18,081 bases of DNA from Candidatus Agathobaculum merdigallinarum (GTDB lineage Bacteria; Bacillota; Clostridia; Oscillospirales; Butyricicoccaceae), in contig DXDO01000203.1 in NCBI GenBank assembly GCA_019115425.1, positions 1-18,081 of the forward strand. The letters run 5' to 3'. The stretch's first letter is position 1; each line of letters opens with the position of its first letter. A program made the translations under genes and the position numbers. Of the stretch, positions 1 to 5,878 are shown piece after piece. The notes beneath the pieces are model-generated. The model saw nothing but the letters and a program-made list of their open reading frames with translations. It had not been told where the DNA came from and did not search any database.

Positions 1-29
1 TGATTTCCCAACATGAATACCACTATCTA

Positions 30-38
30 TGGTATAAT
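30..38 (+). promoter_or_regulatory. Extended -10 promoter for the DUF1538 gene
   Basis: TGGTATAAT is an extended -10 element with a perfect TATAAT at 33-38. No good -35 lies 16-18 bases upstream, which is usual for extended -10 promoters. It lies about 40 bases ahead of the DUF1538 start and is the only promoter-like element before it. Confidence 0.6.
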
Positions 39-42
39 AGAA

Positions 43-63
43 ACAGTAGGTACAATTTACTGT
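43..63. promoter_or_regulatory. Candidate operator: inverted repeat ACAGTA-N9-TACTGT
   Basis: Perfect 6-bp arms at 43-48 and 58-63 sit over the expected transcription start, just downstream of the -10 element. This is a typical repressor position. I cannot assign a regulator, and 6-bp arms could arise by chance. Confidence 0.35.
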
Positions 64-79
64 ATATAGGGGGTTGGGA

Positions 80-1615
80 ATGAATAAAATTTTGAAAGAA
101 AAACTAAATGAGGCATTGTCCTCAGTCATACCGATCACGCTGATTGTCTTGCTGCTCAGCGCTACAATCACGCCGATGCCGGTAGGGACACTGGTCATGT
201 TCCTGGTAGGCGCGGTGCTGCTGATTGTTGGTATGGCATTTTTCCAGCTGGGAACAGATGTGTCCATGACACCTATGGGCGAGGGCATCGGCGCGCAGCT
301 GCCGCGCACCAAAAACCTGTTTGTGGTCACTGGTATCACGCTGTTGATTGGTATTCTGATCACGATCGCAGAACCGGATTTGCAGGTTTTGGCAGAGCAG
401 GTGCCGTCTATTCCTAATATGCTGCTGATTTGGACGGTTGCGATCGGTGTCGGTCTTTTTTTTGTAATTGCTGTTCTGCGAACGGTATTGAAGATTCGGC
501 TGTCTCTGCTGCTGATCGTATTTTATATCGTTGTTTTTGTACTGTCGATTTTCGTGCCGAATGATTTTGTTTCTGTGGCGTTTGACTCGGGCGGTGTGAC
601 AACTGGACCGATCACGGTTCCGTTTATTATGGCACTTGGTGTCGGCCTTGCTTCAATCCGAGGCGACCGCGATGCGCAGGACGACAGCTTTGGCCTGGTT
701 GCGCTTTGCAGCATCGGCCCGATCCTTGCCGTGCTGCTGCTTGGCATCTTTTACCGGAACGGCGATCCGAGCTATACGCCGATTACCGTGCCGGATGTCA
801 CGGATACGAAGGAACTGGCGCTCCTTTTCGTACATGGGCTGCCGGAATACATCCATGAGGTGGTTTCCGCGCTCATTCCAATTATTGTTTTCTGCGTGCT
901 GTTCCAATTTATTTTTCGACGCTTTCACCGTATGCAGCTGCAGAAAATCGGCATTGGATTTATTTATACCTTTGTTGGACTTGCCTTATTTTTAACAGGC
1001 GTTAACGTCGGCTTCATGCCGGCAGGCCATTACCTCGGCCAGCAGCTTGCCAAAAGCGGACACAGTTGGGTTTTGGTGCCGCTGGGCATGCTGATCGGCT
1101 ATTTTCTGGTCACTGCAGAGCCGGCGGTGCATGTTCTCAACCGACAGGTTGAGAACATAACCAACGGCGGTATCTCGCAGCGCGCGATGATGCTTAGTCT
1201 GTCAATCGGCGTAGCCTGTTCGGTCGGCCTGGCGATGCTGCGCGTACTCACCGGAATCTCGATCTACTGGATGCTGGTGCCCGGTTATTTGGCGGCGCTG
1301 GCGCTGACCTTTTTTGTGCCTAAGATTTTCACCGGTATTGCGTTTGACTCAGGCGGCGTGGCCTCCGGTCCGATGACAACGACGTTTCTGCTGCCGTTTT
1401 CCATGGGAGCGTGCGAGGCACTGGGCGGAAATGTGCTGACCGATGCGTTCGGCATTGTCGCGATGGTTGCCATGACGCCGCTGCTGACCATTCAGGCGTT
1501 AGGGCTGATTTATCAGCACAAGCAGAAGCAGAAGGCGGAGGAGACGGTGCAGGAGCTGCCGGCCGCCGATGAGGATGAGATTATCGTACTCGAGGAGGAT
1601 GAGACAGATGACTGA
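80..1615 (+). CDS. DUF1538 domain-containing integral membrane protein (two tandem DUF1538 repeats)
   Basis: A 511-aa protein made mostly of hydrophobic segments (roughly a dozen predicted by eye). It has two homologous halves. Each carries the family hallmark AFDSGGVxxGPxTxxF: once near residues 165-182 (FDSGGVTTGPITVPF) and once near 420-435 (FDSGGVASGPMTTTF). Each half also has an 'EPxxxVLxxQV' segment (EPDLQVLAEQV; EPAVHVLNRQV). The C-terminal tail is acidic and probably cytoplasmic. The family's substrate is unknown to me; a transporter or channel is plausible from the fold-like duplication and the partner gene. I chose ATG at 80 over an in-frame TTG at 74 because AGGGGG lies just upstream with normal spacing. 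The gene overlaps the next one, a PII-like regulator, by 8 bp, so the two are probably co-translated and work together at the membrane. Confidence 0.85.
   Translation: MNKILKEKLNEALSSVIPITLIVLLLSATITPMPVGTLVMFLVGAVLLIVGMAFFQLGTDVSMTPMGEGIGAQLPRTKNLFVVTGITLLIGILITIAEPDLQVLAEQVPSIPNMLLIWTVAIGVGLFFVIAVLRTVLKIRLSLLLIVFYIVVFVLSIFVPNDFVSVAFDSGGVTTGPITVPFIMALGVGLASIRGDRDAQDDSFGLVALCSIGPILAVLLLGIFYRNGDPSYTPITVPDVTDTKELALLFVHGLPEYIHEVVSALIPIIVFCVLFQFIFRRFHRMQLQKIGIGFIYTFVGLALFLTGVNVGFMPAGHYLGQQLAKSGHSWVLVPLGMLIGYFLVTAEPAVHVLNRQVENITNGGISQRAMMLSLSIGVACSVGLAMLRVLTGISIYWMLVPGYLAALALTFFVPKIFTGIAFDSGGVASGPMTTTFLLPFSMGACEALGGNVLTDAFGIVAMVAMTPLLTIQALGLIYQHKQKQKAEETVQELPAADEDEIIVLEEDETDD
1131..1158. repeat. 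Perfect 12-bp inverted repeat inside the DUF1538 gene
   Basis: ATGTTCTCAACC (1131-1142) and its exact reverse complement (1147-1158) flank a 4-base GACA loop within codons for VHVLNRQVENI. It would form a stable mRNA hairpin. Its role, if any, is unknown. Confidence 0.6.
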
Positions 1616-2309
1616 CTATCAGCCCCAGATGACAGCTCACAGCGCGGTGGAGCTGGTTGTATCGGTCGTTGATGTGAGCAAGGGCGAAAAGGTGCTGCAT
1701 GTTTATCGCGAATGTCATGCGCTGGTGGATTTTGTCTGTATGGCGCATGGCACGGCACGCACCGAGATGCTGGATCTGCTTGGCATAGGCGAAACAGCAA
1801 AGATGATCGTGATGTGCCTGATGAGCAGGGACGGCGCGTGGATGTTGCTCGACCGTTTAGGGCGGGAGATGCAAATGCGTTATCCCGGACATGGTATTGC
1901 ATTTTCTGTCCCGATCACAGGGATCGGGGTGCGCTGGCACAAAATGCTGACACAGACGGAACCTGAGGAGGAGGTACACAGCGTGAGTAAGCCTGAGAAA
2001 TCCGGCGGCCTTGATGTGGTTGCGGTGGTCATGGAGCGGGGCTACACCAATCTGGCGATGGACGCAGCGCGCAAGGCGGGCGCCCGCGGCGGCACGGTGA
2101 TCGCTGCGCGCGGCATTGCAGAGGATGAGGTCAAGCACTTTTTCGGTATCGAGATCCAGGCAGAGCGTGAGATCGTGTTTCTTGTTGTAAAGAGCGAGGA
2201 ACGGCAGGCGGTCATGACCGAGCTGATGAAGGCAGTGGGAATGAACACCCGCAGCCATGGACTGGTGCTGTCGCTGCCGGTATCGAGTGCGATCGGATTG
2301 GCAGACTAA
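1608..2309 (+). CDS. Tandem PII-like (GlnB-fold) regulatory protein partner of DUF1538
   Basis: A 233-aa soluble protein built of two similar halves, roughly residues 12-110 and 130-230. Each ends in a matching segment: 'GIGETAKMIVMCLMS...GHGIAFSVPITGIG' in the first, 'GIEIQAEREIVFLVV...HGLVLSLPVSSAIG' in the second. The second half has the PII-type run AARKAGARGGTVIAARG; the first has drifted at this point. PII-fold proteins sense metabolites such as nucleotides and gate membrane transporters, so regulation of the overlapping DUF1538 protein is a reasonable inference. The start at ATG 1608 is supported by GAGGAGG at 1592-1598 and gives an 8-bp overlap with the upstream gene. The linker between halves (about 108-130) is charged. 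Confidence is high that it is PII-like and low on ligand and target. Confidence 0.8.
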   Translation: MTDYQPQMTAHSAVELVVSVVDVSKGEKVLHVYRECHALVDFVCMAHGTARTEMLDLLGIGETAKMIVMCLMSRDGAWMLLDRLGREMQMRYPGHGIAFSVPITGIGVRWHKMLTQTEPEEEVHSVSKPEKSGGLDVVAVVMERGYTNLAMDAARKAGARGGTVIAARGIAEDEVKHFFGIEIQAEREIVFLVVKSEERQAVMTELMKAVGMNTRSHGLVLSLPVSSAIGLAD

Positions 2310-2321
2310 AACAAAATCAGG

Positions 2322-2353
2322 GGCCGCGGCCGTTTGCTGGCCGCGGCCTTTTT
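2322..2353 (+). terminator. Rho-independent terminator after the DUF1538/PII-like operon
   Basis: GGCCGCGGCC (2322-2331) pairs perfectly with 2339-2348 around a 7-base loop, followed by TTTTT at 2349-2353. Confidence 0.9.
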
Positions 2354-2379
2354 GTATGCCCGGGAAAACGCCGGTGCGG

Positions 2380-2395
2380 ATACTATATATTGTGC
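2380..2395. promoter_or_regulatory. NrdR box (distal)
   Basis: ATACTATATATTGTGC matches the NrdR consensus acaCwAtATaTwGtgt at 14 of 16 positions, including all the most conserved ones. NrdR is the ATP/dATP-sensing repressor of ribonucleotide reductase genes. It lies 247 bp upstream of a second box next to the promoter. Confidence 0.7.
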
Positions 2396-2412
2396 TTTTT
2401 TATTTTATAATA

Positions 2413-2459
2413 AAATGCCTGTTTTTCCACAGGTCTTGACAGAAAAACCACAGGCATTT
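2413..2459. repeat. Inverted repeat, 10-bp arms, within the DnaA-box cluster
   Basis: AAATGCCTGT at 2413-2422 is exactly inverted at 2450-2459. The pairing can continue inward through TTTTTC/GAAAAA past a small bulge. The arms bracket the first DnaA-like box, so the element could be a cruciform, a hairpin or a paired protein site. Confidence 0.45.
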
Positions 2460-2505
2460 CCACAGCGGAAGGGTTATCCACAGGGACTTTTCCCCACTAT
2501 CCACA
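2423..2505 (+). promoter_or_regulatory. Cluster of DnaA-box-like sites upstream of nrdD
   Basis: Five same-strand sites end in CCACA: TTTTCCACA (2423-2431, one mismatch to TTATCCACA), AAAACCACA (2444-2452, weak, three mismatches), ATTTCCACA (2456-2464, two mismatches), TTATCCACA (2474-2482, perfect) and CTATCCACA (2497-2505, one mismatch). All lie in 83 bp of non-coding DNA. DnaA is known to bind the nrdAB promoter in Escherichia coli, and Bacillus subtilis has DnaA-box clusters away from oriC. Replication-linked control of nrdD or DnaA titration is inferred. This is not an obvious origin: no dnaA or dnaN gene and no convincing AT-rich unwinding element is present. Confidence 0.6.
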
Positions 2506-2586
2506 GACCATAAAAATAAAATTTCAGAGATTACAACAATTAAAAACCCTCTTTTCAGACAAATGTGCCAAAAAGATTGTTCCCTC

Positions 2587-2615
2587 TTGACATCAAAGGG
2601 GAATAGCGGTAAAAT
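2587..2615 (+). promoter_or_regulatory. Promoter of the nrdD operon
   Basis: TTGACA (2587-2592), a 17-bp spacer and TAAAAT (2610-2615) form a near-consensus SigA promoter. The start would fall near 2622, giving a leader of about 95 nt. The proximal NrdR box begins about 5 bases after the expected start. Confidence 0.8.
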
Positions 2616-2626
2616 AATATGCACAG

Positions 2627-2642
2627 GCACAATATATGGTGC
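2627..2642. promoter_or_regulatory. NrdR box (proximal, operator at the start site)
   Basis: GCACAATATATGGTGC fits the NrdR consensus acaCwAtATaTwGtgt with mismatches at positions 1, 12 and 16 only. Just downstream of the -10 element, it should block transcription when NrdR binds dATP. Confidence 0.75.
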
Positions 2643-2672
2643 GTTTTTTGGAAAAACACTACGAAATTTAGT

Positions 2673-2693
2673 GATCGCCGCAAGGCGGTTTTT
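2673..2693 (+). other. Small GNRA-capped hairpin plus T run in the nrdD leader
   Basis: A 7-bp stem (two G-U pairs) at 2673-2679/2684-2690 closes a GCAA tetraloop, and the right arm runs into TTTTT. It resembles a weak terminator or pause site ending 23 bases before the nrdD start. A second small stem, CACTA/TAGTG, precedes it. Attenuation is possible but unproven. Confidence 0.35.
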
Positions 2694-2716
2694 GTATGGA
2701 AGAGGGAAATCACGAT

Positions 2717-5050
2717 ATGATTGAGCAGATTGTCAAGCGAGACGGGCGCAGAGCCCCCTTTGAGATTGATAAGATTGCAAATGCGATTTTTGGTGCGGCG
2801 AAGGCATCGGGCGGCCAGGATTTCGAAATGGCGCGCAGCCTTGCCGAGCAGGTTGAAAAGGTGCTTGAGGCGTCTGCCGGAGAGGAAATCCCGACGGTCG
2901 AGCAGATACAAGATACAGTGGAGAAGGTCCTGATTGAAAGCGGACATGCCCGCACCGCCAAAAAGTACATTCTGTACCGCAACGAGCGCACCCGCGTGCG
3001 TGAGATGAACACCAGACTGATGAAGGTGTACGAGGATTTGACCTTCCAGTCCTCGCTGGAAAATGATGTCAAACGCGAAAACGCCAATATCGACGGCGAC
3101 ACCGCCATGGGCACCATGCTCAAGTACGGATCGGAGGGCGCCAAGCAGTTTTACGAAATGTTCATCCTCGATCCGGTGCATGCCAAGGCGCACCGGGAAG
3201 GGGATATCCATATTCATGATCTGGACTTTTTGACGCTGACCACCACCTGCTGCCAGATCGATCTGTTAAAACTGTTTGCAAACGGTTTTTCCACCGGCCA
3301 CGGCTTTTTGCGCGAGCCGAACGATATCCGTTCGTACGCGGCGCTGGCGTGCATCGCGATCCAGTCCAATCAGAATGACCAGCACGGCGGACAGTCGGTG
3401 CCCAACTTCGACTATTCCATGGCGCCGGGCGTGAAAAAGACCTTCCGCAAGCTGTTCCGCGATAACCTCGCCAAGGCGCTCGAGGTGTTCGGCGCGGATG
3501 AGAATAACGAGGTGGATGCGAAGGCACTGACCGAACGAATCGAGCGGCAGACCGGCAAATGGGCCTGCCTCGCGGGCGACAATGGCTATGATGAGGCGAT
3601 GGCCGCGGCGCTCGGGGAAACCCTCGATCCGGATACGGTGCGCAAGTGCCTGCGCTTTGCCCGCAAATACGCGGATAAGGAAACGCGCAAGGCCACCTAT
3701 CAGGCAATGGAGGCGCTGGTACACAACCTGAACACCATGCATTCCCGCGCGGGCGCGCAGATCCCGTTTTCCTCGCTCAACTACGGCACGGATACCTCGC
3801 CCGAAGGGCGGCTTGCGATTGAGCAGCTCCTGCTTGCCACCGAGGCCGGTCTGGGCAACGGCGAAACGCCGATCTTCCCGATCCATATTTTCAAGGTCAA
3901 GGAGGGCGTCAACTACAACGAGGGCGATCCCAACTACGATCTGTTCAAGCTGGCCTGCCGCGTATCTGCCAAGCGCATGTTCCCGAACTTCTCGTTCCTG
4001 GATGCGCCGTTCAACAAGCAGTATTATCGGCCCGGCCATCCAGAGACCGAAGCGGCTTACATGGGCTGCCGCACGCGCGTCATCGGCAACCACTACGATC
4101 CCACTCGCGAGATCGTCAACGGCCGCGGCAACCTGTCGTTCACCTCGGTCAACCTGCCGCGCATCGCGATCCGCAGCCACGGCGATATCGACTGGTTCTT
4201 TGAAGATCTCGACCGCAAGATCGACATGGTGATCGACCAGCTGCTCGCCCGCTTTAAGATCCAGTGTGCCAAAAAGGTGCGCAACTATCCCTTCCTGATG
4301 GGCGAGGGTGTATGGATCGATTCGGATAAGCTCGGGCCGGACGATACGGTCGGCAAGGTGCTCAAGCACGGCACGTTGACCCTGGGCTTCATCGGCCTTG
4401 CCGAGACGCTCAAGGCGCTGATCGGCAAGCACCACGGCGAGAGCGATGAGGCGCAGAACCTCGGTCTGGAGATCGTCAGCCATATGCGCGAGCGCATGGA
4501 TCAGGCGAGTGAAAAATACGGCCTGAACTTCTCGCTGATCGCCACCCCGGCGGAGGGCCTGTCCGGCCGCTTCGTCAAGATCGACCGTGAGCGCTTTGGC
4601 GTGATCGAAGGCGTGACCGACCGCGATTATTACACCAACTCTTTCCATGTGCCGGTTTATTATCCCATCGGCGCATTTGACAAGATCGCGCGTGAAGCGC
4701 CGTATCACGAGATGACCAACGGCGGCCACATCAGCTACATCGAGCTGGACGGCGACCCGACGCAGAACCTTGAAGCGTTTGAGGCGGTCGTCCGCGCGAT
4801 GAAGGAAGCCGGCATCGGCTACGGCGCGATCAACCACCCGATCGACCGCGACCCTGTCTGCGGTTATACCGGCATCATCGGCGAGACCTGCCCGCGCTGC
4901 GGACGGCGTGAGGGCGAGGGCGTGCCGCTGTCCAAGCTGCAGAAGCTCGGTCTGTATAAAAATTTGAACAGCACGACATTGGGCTACCACGGCGATCCCG
5001 CTGAGGAAGCCGACCGTCAGCCGAATACATTGAAAATCGTCAAGGACTAA
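2717..5050 (+). CDS. nrdD: Anaerobic ribonucleoside-triphosphate reductase, main body lacking the glycyl-radical tail
   Basis: A 777-aa class III ribonucleotide reductase that reduces NTPs to dNTPs without oxygen. Residues 1 to about 95 form an ATP-cone (IVKRDGRRAPFEIDKI), the allosteric nucleotide-binding domain. The 10-stranded barrel follows. Its motif YMGCRTRV holds Cys451, the likely thiyl-radical cysteine. Near the C-terminus, Cys715, Cys725 and Cys728 (VCGYTG...CPRCG) look like the zinc site. In NrdD proteins the chain should then continue into an RRITGYL-type glycyl-radical segment. Here it runs about 45 residues into an unrelated tail (NSTTLGYHGDPAEEAD...) and stops; the radical segment is encoded by the next ORF. 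The start at ATG 2717 fits AGAGGG at 2701-2706; an in-frame ATG at 2696 would add seven residues. LGYHG in the tail weakly resembles a radical loop, but the next ORF is a far better match. First gene of nrdD-radical domain-nrdG. Confidence 0.92.
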   Translation: MIEQIVKRDGRRAPFEIDKIANAIFGAAKASGGQDFEMARSLAEQVEKVLEASAGEEIPTVEQIQDTVEKVLIESGHARTAKKYILYRNERTRVREMNTRLMKVYEDLTFQSSLENDVKRENANIDGDTAMGTMLKYGSEGAKQFYEMFILDPVHAKAHREGDIHIHDLDFLTLTTTCCQIDLLKLFANGFSTGHGFLREPNDIRSYAALACIAIQSNQNDQHGGQSVPNFDYSMAPGVKKTFRKLFRDNLAKALEVFGADENNEVDAKALTERIERQTGKWACLAGDNGYDEAMAAALGETLDPDTVRKCLRFARKYADKETRKATYQAMEALVHNLNTMHSRAGAQIPFSSLNYGTDTSPEGRLAIEQLLLATEAGLGNGETPIFPIHIFKVKEGVNYNEGDPNYDLFKLACRVSAKRMFPNFSFLDAPFNKQYYRPGHPETEAAYMGCRTRVIGNHYDPTREIVNGRGNLSFTSVNLPRIAIRSHGDIDWFFEDLDRKIDMVIDQLLARFKIQCAKKVRNYPFLMGEGVWIDSDKLGPDDTVGKVLKHGTLTLGFIGLAETLKALIGKHHGESDEAQNLGLEIVSHMRERMDQASEKYGLNFSLIATPAEGLSGRFVKIDRERFGVIEGVTDRDYYTNSFHVPVYYPIGAFDKIAREAPYHEMTNGGHISYIELDGDPTQNLEAFEAVVRAMKEAGIGYGAINHPIDRDPVCGYTGIIGETCPRCGRREGEGVPLSKLQKLGLYKNLNSTTLGYHGDPAEEADRQPNTLKIVKD

Positions 5051-5068
5051 GAAAGGAAGCGACCTATT

Positions 5069-5254
5069 ATGGAAGAAAAGGTAATGCAGGAGCAGCTGAT
5101 TGGCGAAGGCGTGGGCTTTGAGCGCATCCGCCGCATCACCGGCTATCTGGTCGGCACGCTCGACCGCTTTAATAACGCCAAGCGTGCAGAGGAGCACGAC
5201 CGCGTCAAGCACAACGTATCGTGCTGCTCGCTCGAAGAGGAGCATACCGCGTAA
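5069..5254 (+). CDS. Stand-alone glycyl-radical domain of anaerobic ribonucleotide reductase (detached NrdD C-terminus)
   Basis: A 61-aa ORF whose centre, GFERIRRITGYLVGTLDRFN (residues 16-35), followed by NAKRAEEHDRVKH, matches what I know as the extreme C-terminus of continuous class III NrdD proteins. Gly25 in ITGYL would be the radical glycine activated by NrdG. It has its own ribosome binding site (AAAGGAAG at 5052-5059) and is in the same frame as nrdD, separated by one TAA and 18 nt. It overlaps nrdG by one base (TAATG), so all three should be co-translated. The tail carries an unusual Cys-Cys pair (SCCSLEEE). By analogy, YfiD/GrcA is a free glycyl-radical subunit that complements pyruvate formate-lyase. 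Alternatives are readthrough of the TAA, or internal ATG 5084 as the start. Assignment is strong; in-trans function is inferred. Confidence 0.85.
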   Translation: MEEKVMQEQLIGEGVGFERIRRITGYLVGTLDRFNNAKRAEEHDRVKHNVSCCSLEEEHTA

Positions 5255-5763
5255 TGGAAGGCACCATACGCATTGCGGGTACAGTCGGGGAGTCCATTGT
5301 GGACGGCCCCGGCTTCCGTTATACCGTGTTCACACAGGGCTGCCCGCACCACTGCCCGGGCTGCCACAACCCGCAGACGCATGACTTTGCGGGCGGCAAG
5401 GACATCGAGTTGGATACGCTGCTGCGCGATATGTGCCGCAATCCGTTGGTAAAAGGCGTGACCTTTTCGGGCGGCGAACCGTTCTGCCAGCCCGAGCCGC
5501 TGTACCATCTGGCGGTCGAGCTGAAGAAAAAGGGCAAGCACCTGATGGCGTATTCGGGCTATACGTTCGAGCAGCTGATGGATCTGCCCGACCCGTATGT
5601 TAAAAAGCTGCTCTCCCAGCTGGATCTGCTGGTGGATGGGCCGTTCATTGAGGCCGAGCGCAACATTGAGTTGCGCTTCCGCGGCAGCGCAAACCAGCGG
5701 GTGCTGGATGTATCTGCCTCGCTCACGGCAGGCGCGCCCGTGTGGGCGGAGCAGTACCGGTAA
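5254..5763 (+). CDS. nrdG: Anaerobic ribonucleotide reductase activating protein (radical SAM)
   Basis: A 169-aa radical SAM activase, about the usual NrdG length. The motif GCPHHCPGCHNP (near residues 29-40) contains the CxxxCxxC cysteines that hold the 4Fe-4S cluster, and TFSGGEPFCQP is the SAM-binding GGE segment. NrdG cleaves S-adenosylmethionine and abstracts hydrogen from the radical glycine of NrdD; here its target would be Gly25 of the small upstream ORF. The ATG at 5254 overlaps that ORF's stop (TAATG), which implies translational coupling and a matched supply of activase and substrate. GAGGAG at 5236-5241 is the likely ribosome binding site. A longer in-frame ATG at 5221 is unlikely because it lies inside the small ORF. 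Confidence 0.95.
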   Translation: MEGTIRIAGTVGESIVDGPGFRYTVFTQGCPHHCPGCHNPQTHDFAGGKDIELDTLLRDMCRNPLVKGVTFSGGEPFCQPEPLYHLAVELKKKGKHLMAYSGYTFEQLMDLPDPYVKKLLSQLDLLVDGPFIEAERNIELRFRGSANQRVLDVSASLTAGAPVWAEQYR

Positions 5764-5852
5764 CGCTGCTGCGAGCGGGAGGGACGCCCCGCGAAAGCGC
5801 GGATTTTGCCCCGGACAACGATACTTATGCGCCGCCAATGGCGCAGAGACGA

Positions 5853-5876
5853 AAAAACCGCCTGTTGGCGGTTTTT
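5853..5876. terminator. Bidirectional terminator between nrdG and the GNAT gene
   Basis: A perfect 10-bp stem, AAAAACCGCC/GGCGGTTTTT, has a TGTT loop and U-rich arms on both strands, between convergent genes. The 89 bases between nrdG and this stem contain further small GC-rich hairpins (TGCGCC/GGCGCA, CCGC/GCGG) but no ORF or recognised RNA. Confidence 0.9.
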
Positions 5877-5878
5877 AT

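Noticed and set aside
2436..2441. TTGACA as a -35 element inside the DnaA cluster
   Set aside because: No -10-like hexamer occurs 16-18 bases downstream; the pair at 2587-2615 is far better.
2423..2505. Chromosomal origin of replication
   Set aside because: DnaA boxes are present, but there is no dnaA, dnaN, rpmH or parB neighbour and no clear AT-rich unwinding repeats, so a regulatory or titration site is more likely.
4965..5010. LGYHGDP in the tail of the large NrdD piece as its own glycyl-radical loop
   Set aside because: It only loosely resembles the GYLG motif and lacks the RRI/T context. The next ORF carries the full RRITGYL...RVKH segment, so I treat this as coincidence or a relic.
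5037..5071. Simple sequencing frameshift splitting nrdD
   Set aside because: The two pieces are in the same frame, separated by a true stop with a good ribosome binding site. The large piece also has a long unrelated tail, so one base error cannot explain it; a single wrong base at the stop codon remains possible.
3266..5245. A 659-codon open frame on the minus strand opposite nrdD
   Set aside because: It lies wholly antisense to nrdD and the small radical-domain ORF, whose motifs are unmistakable. Biased third positions in GC-rich genes often leave the antisense frame open, and the translation resembles no protein family.
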